Shown here piece by piece: positions 21,667-32,080 of a stretch of DNA of 64,000 bases. The notes under the pieces were generated by a model. The model saw only the letters and a program-made list of their open reading frames with translations. It was not told the DNA's origin and did not search any database. Position numbers and translations under genes: made by a program. This DNA comes from Ampullaceana balthica (lineage: Eukaryota; Mollusca; Gastropoda; Lymnaeidae). The DNA is taken from assembly GCA_944989445.1 (NCBI GenBank), contig CALYLW010000330.1, positions 618,001 through 682,000 on the forward strand. Direction: 5' to 3'. Positions within the stretch are counted from its first letter, which is position 1; each line of letters opens with the position of its first letter.

Positions 21667-22267
21667 TCATGTACTCCATTTTTTTCTGGTTGATTCGTAG
21701 CAGAAAATATTTTACAGGCTTTAACATTTCGGAATACGCTATTCTCCCCCCTGTTCCAGTAATAGCAATATTCTTTTGACATCATTTATTTTGTAACGAA
21801 AAATTGTCACCACAAAAGAGGTTGTCATTATATGACTTCAGAATGTATAGCAGTACATTTTTTTATAGTGGCTTAGTTTTTTGTCTGAAAGTGTGCTTCA
21901 TGAATTGTTCCTTGAAAGGCATGTCGTTGGCCCGACAGTTACAGAAGAGAATCGTACAAGCTTATCATACAGTTGGTTGGTCTTCCATGGCGCAGCATAG
22001 ATGGGTTTGAAGGGAGTTTATGGTTGTTTTAAGCCACATATGACATGAGATGAGTAAAGTAAAGTGACATTTGTCAAAATCAAGACTCTATTTGGTGGCG
22101 GGTTAAAGTGTTGGGAGGGGGGGCATATAAATTATTTTTTTTAAGTGTCTGAGTTTTATGAACAGTCAAATGATTTGTTTGTATTTTTAAAAAATTGTCG
22201 AGATAAATTTAAAACTCCAAATTATAGTTGTATCAAATAACCAAAAATAATAATGTACTAGACGCCC
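21667..22267. other. Intergenic, nothing recognised
   Basis: Short chance open frames only. No transposon end, tRNA or conserved protein motif was seen. Confidence 0.4.
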
Positions 22268-22775
22268 GGCGCCGTAGCATACGCCGCAGACTTGATCATG
22301 GAGAGTGCAAAGAAATTGGAGAAATAACGGACACAAACTACAGCACGAAGAAATCAAAACAACGCGAGTGAACGTCGGTTTGGGGGGGGACTGCCAACTC
22401 ATTGTTGGTTTCTAGACGTTTGCAGGAGAAATTCGGTACACCCCTAACTTCTATGAAGTCAGCTATAAAACGATAATCGGTTTAAAATCAGACTTACATA
22501 ATCGATAATCGGTTTTAAAAAACAACAGAAAACAACAACACGCAATTAACAAACCTAAACATGACTAACCCTCGCTAGGGTCGGCCAATCACAGTTTATG
22601 TTTAAGGGATGGTCGTATTAAATGGGAGGCGGGTAACAACAACCTCAGTGTGCTTGTCTCCATGCTTACTCGCTATTTTTTCCTTACTTCGTGCTGCTTT
22701 TTGTGTCTGTACTCTCACCCCCCCCCCAAATCCGTTCTTTGCACTGTCTATTATGAGCAAGTGCGGCGTATGCTA
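22268..22775. repeat. Foldback element with arms of about 110 bases
   Basis: The left arm (22268-22380) and right arm (22655-22775) are inverted relatives. They share gtagcatacgccgca, agtgcaaagaa, acacaaa and cagcacgaag in the same order when the right arm is reversed. The loop holds two cgataatcggttt repeats and a run of unique DNA. It has no coding capacity. Confidence 0.65.
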
Positions 22776-22834
22776 CCAATAAAGGGGTAAAATAACGGGC
22801 ACAAAAGACATTTTTAAAAATTAAAAAACAAAAT

Positions 22835-22906
22835 GTTTTCGCTGGGGCTTGAACCCAGGACCATCGACGTATGAGGCGGACGTGATAACCAGTACACTAC
22901 GAATTT
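22835..22906 (-). pseudogene. Decayed tRNA-Val-like sequence (anticodon position CAT)
   Basis: The 72-base minus-strand segment has tRNA-Val-like TAGTGTACTGGTTATCACG (A-box region), an anticodon loop CTCATAC and a perfect B-box GGTTCAAGCCC with a five-pair T stem. The acceptor stem pairs at only four of seven positions and the anticodon stem has a mismatch. The loop would read CAT, not a valine anticodon. It is a pseudogene or SINE head rather than a working tRNA. Confidence 0.55.
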
Positions 22907-23805
22907 CACATTTACTGTGAAGCGACAATGCAAGTGAACGCAAGTGCATTGTTGCCAGCCACTCCCATCCCCCCCCCCTTTTTTTCATTTCATCCCACCA
23001 CGCTTGCCAACAGTGTTTTGTTGACCCGAGCGAGGGTCATTCGTCACGCTCTGTTGCACATGCAGCTTCTTGTTGCCTCGCAGGGTCCGACCACGAAGAG
23101 AATTATATATATAGATAGTTATACCCAAGAATAGCCTGACATTAATTAATTCTAGCAAAATATTGTTTAGCATTTTTTAAAATTCTAAAAGAAAGTTGGG
23201 GGTTGCAGCTGAAACGTCAAACATCGATCATTGACGTCCGCTGCAGTCCCTACTTTGGACACAGAGTTTTTTTTATTATTACATGTATTTAAATTTTATT
23301 TTGGCAGGAGGCCTTACAAATATTTTTTTTCAATTTTTGGATGATACATTTAAACAGTGCTAAAGAAACAAGAAGAGAAAAAAAAATGGATGATAGCGTT
23401 ATAAAATTAGTAACTTAAACAAGCATGGTGATGTGAGTGTTAGCATTTTAAAAAAATACAATGAATGATAATCTGAACTTGATTTACATGATGGAGTTTG
23501 TCAGACTTAAAAACTGAAAGTATTTTGGTATGGTTGTTCTAAATATCATTTCGCATTTAATTACCCATTTAAATAATTAACTAGATATATACTCTAATAA
23601 AAATATATTTTGCTTTAATTAATAACTAGCTATTAATATTTTTTATAATTAAGAAATAATAAATACTTTTTATAATCTCAATAAACTTATTCGCCTTTTC
23701 CCTACATGTCATTTTCCCCTCCCTTGAAAATTATTTCTTTAAAATTTATTTTTTAAAACTTGTTTTAGTTTTTCAAGCTCCAATTTTAAAATTCTTATCT
23801 CTCCA
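22907..23805. other. Intergenic, nothing recognised
   Basis: AT-rich sequence with a homopolymer C/T tract near 22970 and scattered short open frames. No gene or defined repeat was seen. Confidence 0.4.
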
Positions 23806-23959
23806 CACGGGGCGGATCAAGAATGCACGGGGCCCCTGGCTGCAATTCCCCCTGGGACCCGATCCAGCCACCTTTATTATACAATTTAATAAGTTTGGGG
23901 CCTTTAAATCATTGGGGGCCCCTGGTTTTAGCCCGATCAGCACCCCCTTAATCCACCTT
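23806..23959. mobile_element. Short copy of the GGGGCGGATTAAG MITE
   Basis: It shows ggggcggatcaag at the left and cttaatcca at the right, with tgcacggggcccctgg and gggggcccctgg inside, as in 21115-21666 but internally deleted. It lies just left of the large hAT nest. Confidence 0.6.
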
Positions 23960-24007
23960 TAATAGTCTCCACCAGTGGCGTAGCTAGAACTTTTGCCGCC
24001 CTTTTTA

Positions 24008-24364
24008 GGGGCCGTCCATAAATGACGTCACGCCTAAAAAAAGGGGGGGGGGAGTCACACGTTTGTGACGAGGGGGGGGTGTTTAAGAAATGTGACGTCA
24101 CGTCAAATAGCGCAACTTTAAATAAATTTCCACTTAAATATTTGATTACAGACACTTATTTAATGACGTTTATGTAAAACGCGTGTGACGATATCAGAAT
24201 GCAGCGTTACACTAAAAGCATCCTTAAATGGCAAAAATTTAATTCGATACATGCTCTTTTTCAAACAGAAAATACGGCTTCGTGACGTCTTATTTAAGAA
24301 GGAGTTTTTGTGACGAGGGGTTGAAAATCAGCCACAATAGCGTTCTTCATTTATGGACGGCCAC
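24008..24364. mobile_element. Harbinger-like MITE (GGGGCCGTCC ends)
   Basis: The left end is ggggccgtccataaatgacg and the right end cattta tggacggccac, with TTA on both sides. A TWA target and GC-rich ends suggest PIF/Harbinger. G-rich and C-rich tracts lie next to gtgacgtcac palindromes. Relatives are at 58944-59848 and within 41507-42300. Confidence 0.7.
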
Positions 24365-24724
24365 TTAGTCGATTGTATTATGGTTTTAAAAAATTAATAA
24401 ACATGAATAAATAATTATATTTGAAACGAAGTAAAGGTGGGGGACATGTTTACCATTGCATGCCAAATTTATGTAAGCAGTAATAAAAGAGGCCGCATAA
24501 TATCATATACCTATAAATACACATTTATAAAAATAAAAGATATTTTTTTGAAGGCCACAAGAAAGTTACTGAGGTCGCAGGCCCCCCCCCCTCCCCCCCA
24601 TGATACAAAACATATTCCAAATTTACACCAAAAAAAAACATTTCCAATTATTATTACTATTCTTTTATTTTGTATTTATAAATAAATGATTTTTTTTTAC
24701 AAACAAAGAAAGGGTATACATTAG

Positions 24725-25062
24725 CAGTGGCATAACAACGGCTTGGTATTAGGGTTGCCAGATTTCCGGTTTTGTACCGGACTGTCCGGTATTATCGTTA
24801 TTTGTCCAGTGGAAAAATTGAAGCAATACCGGACATTTTACATTGAAATATTGAGCCATCGACAAAATTCGAAACTAGTGTCCGGTATTTTAGAGACAGC
24901 CACCTGGCAACCCTACTTGGTATTGGGGCAGTTGTCATGGGCGCTGGCCTGCGCCAGTTCAAAAGGGCGCCGCTAAATCTCTAATTTTTAAATTTTTATT
25001 TAAATAAAAGGTGCCAAAAAATAAATTAGCCAAGCGCGTCAAAAAACCGAGTTACGCCTCTG
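24725..25062. mobile_element. hAT MITE split by a Tc1-like MITE
   Basis: The ends are cagtggcataac and gttacgcctctg, and the 8-mer tacattag is perfect on both sides (24717-24724 and 25063-25070). Removing 24752-24913 joins cttggtatt to an interior identical in order to the copy at 20659-20819. Confidence 0.85.
24752..24913. mobile_element. Tc1/mariner-like MITE, inverted copy
   Basis: It has gggttgccaga and ctggcaaccc ends between TA dinucleotides. It is the reverse-oriented relative of 19926-20086 and sits inside the hAT MITE at 24725-25062. Confidence 0.8.
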
Positions 25063-26912
25063 TACATTAGTATGTAAAAATATATACACATTTACTTTCC
25101 TAACTTTCATAATAGAAAAATCGTGTATTACGTTATCAAAATTTAAATTATTTGTAATATCTTGTTCTATGGACAGTATTGCAAGATTTTGTTGTCTATA
25201 ATCGCTCATTGTGGAACGAAGATAATTTTTTTTATTAACTTCAGTTTGGAGAAGCTCCTTTCACAACTAGCGACACTGATAGCAATAGTCGAAAAAAATC
25301 ATAGCAAAATTACAATGTTGGGTACAGAATTTTCGGTTCTATACTGTTGAATAAATTTTAATAGATCAAGGTCAAGGCCTTTTCCCTCGTTTTTCTAAAA
25401 TAATGCCTCTTCTTGCAGTGTAAGTACAGCCATAAAAACCTGGATCCTTTTTCTTTCCATATTGAACTGACAATGTCAATAAAGTAATTTATTTGATGTT
25501 CAAATGCTTCATTTAGTAGGTTACATGGTATTATATACGAATATTTTCTTGCAAGGAAATGCAACTCATCAAAGCGTTATTTTATTTTATTTAATAATTC
25601 CATCCATGGATAAAAAAAATTTCTCGTTGTACTTCTTGTTCTAAAGATAGAACCACGTCTTCTGAATTTTCCCTACTCATATTTTTCTCCTTCTAACTAG
25701 GTGTTCAGTTGATATCTCCATCTCTTCACAAATTGTTTGGCTGATATAACAGCATTTTGTATTAGAACATCTCTTTGTTCCATGCAATGGCTTTGCATTA
25801 ATTAAAAAAATTACGGGTTCCAATAAATTGAGATAATATAGAAGAGAAAAAGATTGCATTGAATTGAGTAAAATTCCAGCATCTGATCTCGTTTTCCTAG
25901 TTACTTCTTGAGATGTCAATTTTTCCAAGACGCTTGAAAGTTTAAAGTATGTCTTTTACGAAATTATTATGCCTATCGTGGTGTTTATTAACATAGAAAT
26001 TTGAATATTTACATATTCTTGTCATAAATCTTAATAATTTTCCATAAAATAGAGGAATTCAGATTATTTACACATTACTATTACTTTAGTTTAATTGGAT
26101 AGGCGTAACATGTTTAATAAATAATCGTATTTTAATGGAAAAAACAAACAAATTATTTGTGCTACTTTAATGCAATAAAAACAAAATAAATTTAATTTTT
26201 AATAAGTTGGCTTACAATAATTTATTGAAAACCGAAACAGTAATATAAATTACTACTTGCAAGTTAAATACAATATTTGAACCACCATGCCTTGTAAGTA
26301 CTTGTTCAGGGCATCATTCTGAGAATGTCGAAATTCCACGTAAAAACTTTCGTGGCGATATTAATAGCACACGTTATTCGGCCCAGCCGTGATGTGTTGT
26401 TTTTTTTTGGGATAGTTTTCTTATAAAAGCGTCATCTGTGACTTATACCACTTAGTTTTCCAAACAAATGGATACGTTTTTTGAGCGATTAAAAATTTTT
26501 GAACGGGTTTGCGTTAGTTATAATATCCACTATGTAATCAAACAAATGTTGTGCGAATCTTTAATTAAGACTCGAAATTACGAATATTTTTGTTTCACCT
26601 TGGTTTTCCCCCTTCAAAAGAAAAAGGGCGGTTGTCGGAAATGGCTGTACTTTTCAAATGCCCACAAATGCCGCCCCTAAATGAGTGCCGCCCGGGACGG
26701 ACCGCCCCTACCGCGCCCCCCCCCTAGCTACGCCACTGGTCTCCACAGTTAACAGCCCACACTTACCTTATTTTTGTCTTTACTAACTCGATGCTTTTGT
26801 ATTCTTAGCGGCAAAACCTCGATCACTCATTGGCACGTTGAATTCCTGAACCGTTCGGAAAAAAAGCAACGTGAGATTACTCAGTGAGATATATATACAT
26901 ATAATATATATT

Positions 26913-27645
26913 TGGGCTGCGGAAATAAATATTTTTTAACGATTAATCGACCGACCACTTATAAATGTACTGGAAGTCTAACAGTAAAATATTTCGGCCG
27001 ATATATATCAACTAATTTTGGGCGTTTACACGAACATTTTGGTTTTAACCATTAACTGACGTGAATGTTCAAAATGTTGATAAAGGTTATTGTGTCCATT
27101 GAGAGAAATCGTTTGCCTACCATGCAATGTTCCCTCTAAGTCTAAGCTTCGTTGGTCCGTGTGCAAACTTAAAAAAAACAACAATTCGTGTGCAAAGTTG
27201 CACAACGTCCATTTTTTGTGCAATATTTTACCAATTTTCTGCGCGGTGATTCTAAACTCCTGCGTGGCGTCGGTCAAATATCATCGCAGTCGCACTGCTT
27301 AAAGGGAACATTGCTACCATGGCTCTAACACTTCGCTTACATATCACCTGCAAACCAAACATCCACTACAGTATCGGAAACTTCAGCTGAGACAATATAC
27401 AGCTATGTGAACGATTGTTCAGCTCGGCTGGTTATATTGTCAATAAGACCCGCTCGTCACTGAACCAAATAATGTCAATACACTTGTCTTTTTGCGTGGT
27501 TGGTTTAAAGATGTCATATAAAGAAGACATCCCAGTGCTATTTATATTTACGACAAGTATTTTAATAAATCTTACATATGACACCATAAATTTCAATTTT
27601 TGGCTTTAATCGAAATTAACGATTAATGCATCGTTAACAGCCCTA
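26913..27645. mobile_element. DNA element with GGGCTG ends and internal MITE
   Basis: The left side reads gggctgcgg...ttaacgattaatcg and the right side, inverted, gggctgttaacgatgcatt. It is embedded in a tata-rich target. The solo end at 4059 belongs to the same family. The hAT MITE at 27125-27313 is nested inside. Confidence 0.5.
27125..27313. mobile_element. hAT-type MITE, CAATGTTCCC family
   Basis: The ends are caatgttccctctaag and cttaaagggaacattg, with perfect 8-bp duplications ctaccatg (27117-27124 and 27314-27321). It is the better preserved relative of 207-401. Confidence 0.88.
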
Positions 27646-27880
27646 ATATATATAGGGTAGCCTTGGCCAAAGCCCGATGTGGTAATGGAAGACTGCCCGG
27701 TTAGCGGCACATCTGTCGCTTCTGGTGTGTACGTGGTCAGATAGACCTTTATAAGGGTACCGTAGTCAGGGTACCTATATTCTCTCTTCCCCATCTCCCA
27801 TTATTTACCTTTCCGAAGCACTCGCCAGAACCGGGCATACATTACACTATTTACGCTATAACTTAAAGGTCATATTTTAA

Positions 27881-28040
27881 ATAATAATAATTTATATAGC
27901 GCTGTATCCCAGTAAGGAACCGGGCTCACAGCGCTTTACATGGAGATCATAACATACATATAATAATTAAATAACCATTCATACCATAATAACAACATAA
28001 AGGACAGTACATTACACATAAGCTACGCTAATCATTAAAA
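27881..28040 (+). repeat. Repeat R1 (agcgctttacatgg), copy 1
   Basis: It begins with ataataata and reads agcgctgtatcccag...cgggctcacagcgcttta catgg, ending near ctaatcatta. Copy 2 at 62085-62262 keeps the same order with few changes. The agcgctttaca core resembles the conserved end domain of some invertebrate LINE/SINE families; the family is not identified. Confidence 0.7.
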
Positions 28041-28059
28041 CAAATGTTGCAATATATAT

Positions 28060-28336
28060 CACGGGAAGTGTGTCATTTTTAAATCCCTTATATTAACTTC
28101 ACCGCCGTCTCTCACTGTCTCTCTGTCTTGGGCGGGAGGAAAAACAAGTAAAAAATTACCCACTTCCCGTGAAGCCATCGAGCTGAAATTTGGCACATGG
28201 ACCCGTGTCACCTAACAATGCATTGTATCAAAATTTCAGATCGATCGAACGTACCGTAATTAAATTAATGCATATTTAGTTTATCTATATACGACGTATA
28301 TAATTCAATTTCACGGTTTGTTATTGTCTTTTTTCA
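28060..28336 (-). repeat. Repeat R2, copy 1
   Basis: Read on the minus strand it matches 61197-61465. Shared segments in order are taattacggta, gatcgatctgaaattttgat, atgcattgtta, caaatttcagctcgat, cacgggaagtgg and a Cys/Gly-free cggcggtgaagttaatata end. It has no coding capacity. Confidence 0.7.
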
Positions 28337-28889
28337 CAGCTGTTCGACATACTGCACGATATTCACTTGAAAATTGGACATGGAGCTACACACTTCGATT
28401 ATCGGGCTTTGGCCGACCAATTTACAGCAACATTGGCCACTTCGCGAGTTGGCCGATTTCGGGGCTTTGGCCGTAATATATATATGCAGGTTATATCACA
28501 AGCACACAATTTTTAAAAACTGATTTTAAAAAATCCTTTCATATATTAATCAAAGTACCACTTTCATATAATTATTGTGGAGGCACCCGTTGAGCTGGGG
28601 TGCTCAATTGGTTTGAGATGCTTTAACTACTTTAGGATTATTAGGGTCTAGCCATTGATGAAGTCCATCAGAACAAGCATGAGGCCATAGTTTTGGCTTG
28701 TCCTAGATAAGCTAATGTATTACTATTACTAGATGAAGTCAATGCGGGGCACATATCTATCGTTAATGTTATCATAATCATATCGATGCTTGAATTGCAT
28801 GGCTCGGTGAACCTCGTGGATTTACGTGGTCAAGTGGGGTAATAATATATAATGCACGGAGGATGGGATGTGGGAGTTATTGTTCTTAT

Positions 28890-29015
28890 TTGTACGATCA
28901 AGAATGTAACTAACAAATAGCGAAAATCCAAGTGAACCGATTTCCAAGACAGGAAGGACGAGAATTTTTATGTTTATTCTTGCATACAGAATAAGAAAAT
29001 TGTTTGTCATAACAA
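28890..29015 (-). mobile_element. LINE 3' fragment
   Basis: On the minus strand it has ttctgtatgcaagaa, taaacataaaaattctcg and a truncated cttggaaatcgg part that match the LINE at 1405-2366 near 2140-2225. It is a small relic between the composite repeat and the 3' end of MGA. The stretch 28491-28889 holds nothing else recognised. Confidence 0.5.
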
Positions 29016-29089
29016 TAACTGTTTATGGTGCTTTTTCGGTTTAAGCCACCCCCCCCCGCCCTTACACACTCTCCAGTCAAACAGACAAT

Positions 29090-31751
29090 ATCTGCCTAAT
29101 TTTTTTTACAGATGTTATGCAAATACATCAAACTCTAAAACTATTATTTATACATTTAATTGGTCTTGGAAAACATGACATAAAAAAAATAATGGTATTA
29201 GTTGATTTAAACATGTTGTATAGCTGAAATAAAGAAAATAAATCTTAACAAGACAATTGAAACTTTCAAGTGTTATAGATCATAATAGTCCATAGAGGAC
29301 TAACGTATTTACAGTAACTCAACTGGATGTTGTTTTTCTTGGGTCATTTACAATGATGGAAGTCTAAATATTTCAATGATCAGCTCAAATTAGGGCATTT
29401 CATTTAATACAAAATATTGGATGCTACTTGTTACTCATTTTAATGTATGTACATGAATTTGAATACAGAAGATTCTCGTGCAAGACTAATGAAGCAAAGA
29501 TTGTATTATTGATTAATTAGGGGCCATAATGACATGATCAAAGCATTGATCATGGGCGTTTAAGGTACAGGGGAAGAATTTATCTCATATTAGCATGACT
29601 TTAACTTTAAAGGCTCTATTTCTAGGTGATACAAGCCAAAGGGAATATCGGAATTTGATAAGACACTTCTTGTTTAAAACTATCAGGTGTTTAAAATAAT
29701 GAACTTTTGTTTTTAAGTAAAAGTTATCAATAATTTTAAAGGATATATTTAGAAATTGATATGACTTTTGGAGCTCTGAAAAGTTTTAAAGAAATCATTT
29801 TTAATTCTTTTATTTCATAGGGAAAACGTACAAACCAGCTGTCAACGGAAATATTTCACTACAACATATTAGCCACATGGTGACATTTTGCAAACATTTC
29901 ATGAACAAAACTGGCCACAAGACTAGAAGTTAGCTCTTTGATAGTTTATCAAAGTTTTTACAAAATCAACTAAATACCATGAGGAGGAAAAACATAACAG
30001 CAACCAAATAAAACTTCAAGTGTCTGGAAAATAAAACTTTTAAAGAACTCAAAAAATTGTTACAGTATCGAAGAATTCATTCATCATTAGTAGATTTTGT
30101 TTAAAGTAAAGTAGATAAACGCACAGAAGCATTCCTCACCATTACGATGACTGCTATTTTTGTAATACCATGAACATATGCAAGGTAAAGTTATTAAAAA
30201 ATGTGACAGATTAATAGAAATCACCTATTTTTGATACAAGTCATTCGAATTGCTAAAGACTGCTTAGTCCTTGAGTATAACTCTTTAAGACACAAACCAC
30301 AACAATGAAATTCCATTTAAGTGTTGACCTAATTCCTATAAAAAAAATGGTTCATGTATAACAGAACTTTTTATTTTTAAAAGGGGATAACAAAACCAGA
30401 GAAAACGAAATGCCTGCATTTTCATGTTAAATTTTTAAAAAAGTATCTAACCCTTAGTTACAAATGGAATAGACTAAAAACTTGTATGACCGAATGAAAG
30501 AACTTTGAAGAAAAAGATAAGGTTGCATAGGAATGCTTAGCTTTGCAAGAAAAGTCTACCCCCCCCCCATATAAAATTAGAAAGAATAAAAATAATCCAT
30601 GTTATTTCCTTAAACTGAGCAAAAATAGTACCACTGATTTATTTTTTTTGGAAGATTTCACAAGGCTGTGAAAAAAAATGTAAATTATCCAAATGCCAAT
30701 GAACAAGGCATTTTTGTAATTATGAATTATTAGCATTTTTTTAAAAGTGACAAATAGAAAGAAAAAAAACATACTATTGTTTTTTATGTGATTATGATGG
30801 TCAAGATTGCCCTATATAGGTGGAGATAATAAATTAAATGCAAATATACAAGCAGATGACGAGTGAACCATGACAAGATGACTGAGATTAAACACATGTT
30901 CCTGATTTTTAACATTTATTATTGCTGTTACTATTATCAATAATAAAAAGAAAGAAAAAATTAATGGCATACTTGATTTTTAGACACTATACACAAATTT
31001 ACACTGTAACAGTTACATGGCTAATCAGTTGATTTAACGAGAGGTGAATTCAGTAAAATAAAAAGATGACCATGGGTAAATGTAATCTGATGAACAAGTG
31101 AGATGCTTCGTTTGAAGATATTCTTATTTAATGATAAGCAGTCCCATCTTACTAATATAAATATAATGTACACATTATGATCAGCATAAGTAACAATTGC
31201 TGCCTGTCACAAGCACACATTTCATGCAGGAATAAAAAGTCACTGGCTGATTAACCAGTAGAAATGTATTTGAGTATCCTGGAGAAAGCTGTACACACAT
31301 TGAGAAGCTTACTTCTTCCATTTATCTCACATGTTACAATCCAGATTCTACTGCATTGATGAAAGACATTTGTCTGTGTTAATTATTTGTATTGTTTTGT
31401 TTTGTGTAAAGTTTCAAACCTGTTGCAAAACTTTACAGCAAACATTATTATGAAGATAATGCATTTTCACATAAATTATAATGATAAAAAATAAAAAATT
31501 AATTTACACCTTCTTTCAGTGCTTATTACCAAGAAAAAAGGCCATAATATTGAAAAGATTTGACGGATATATGTCAGCCAGACACACACCGCTAAAATGC
31601 TCAGTTCTGATATTGTCAACTTAAAATGTTAATTCACTAAGGAATTTAATTAGCGTCCAAAAATGTTTGCATGTAAATATATCTACTTGTGTCATGTTGC
31701 TAGTTAAGGTTTCTAAAAAGCTAACAATGTTTTTTAATACCAGCATCTAGA
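29090..31751 (-). other. Probable 3'UTR of MGA
   Basis: Downstream of the MGA stop codon, about 2.6 kb without any recognised transposon separate the gene from repeats at 29.0 kb. Minus-strand AATAAA signals occur, one at 29809-29814. There is no open frame of note. The boundary is inference. Confidence 0.4.
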
Positions 31752-32080
31752 TCATCCTTCATCGGGATCACTTATATCCTCATATTTGATGTCGTTGGCA
31801 CAGGCAAGTGGTTCAATGTTAGGTGGCAGGTGACCATCTACCCCACTCTTTTCTTCATGGACACCAGCCACGTCATCAGACAGCTTATCCTCATCTGAAC
31901 TAGGAGACAGCAAGTCGATAGTGTCAGGGCCGTGACTTGCCTCTGTGTGGCCCGTGTCTGTGGTTATCTGCAGCTCAGCATCTAACTTTGTATCTGTGGC
32001 AACTGATTTAGTCAAGTCCTGAGCACTTTTCACTATTTTTATAAAATTCTTTGGCGATTCACTGGTTTTGCCTTTATTAA
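31752..32080 (-). CDS. MGA: MGA last exon
   Basis: This exon has 329 bases from phase 1 and 108 residues. It starts VNKGKTSESPK, runs into acidic LLSPSSDEDK (a phosphorylation-prone SP/SD patch), and ends EDISDPDEG before TGA at 31752-31754. Confidence 0.85.

Larger units (their letters stand above)
23973..26738. mobile_element. hAT element with nested MITEs
   Basis: The ends cagtggcgtagctag and ctagctacgccactg are perfect inverted repeats, and the identical 8-mer gtctccac flanks both (23965-23972 and 26739-26746), the hAT signature. The same ends bound the element at 36378-40217. Inside are a Harbinger-like MITE (24008-24364), a second hAT MITE (24725-25062) and, within that, a Tc1-like MITE (24752-24913). 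The rest has only short broken frames with no recognisable transposase. Confidence 0.88.
27646..28490. mobile_element. Composite repeat bounded by TTGGCCAAAGCCC motifs
   Basis: Near the left edge lies ttggccaaagcccgat and near the right atcgggctttggccga and ggggctttggccg, in inverted orientation. The bounding DNA is atatatata on both sides. It contains the two repeats R1 (27881-28040) and R2 (28060-28336) that recur near 61-62 kb. Confidence 0.4.

Noticed and set aside
22835..22906. Functional tRNA gene
   Set aside because: The acceptor stem pairs at only four of seven positions and the anticodon does not match the tRNA type. It is kept only as a tRNA-like pseudogene.
24560..24605. C- and G-homopolymer tracts as a regulatory feature
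   Set aside because: Similar tracts occur in most copies of the hAT and Harbinger-like elements here, so they belong to the repeats.
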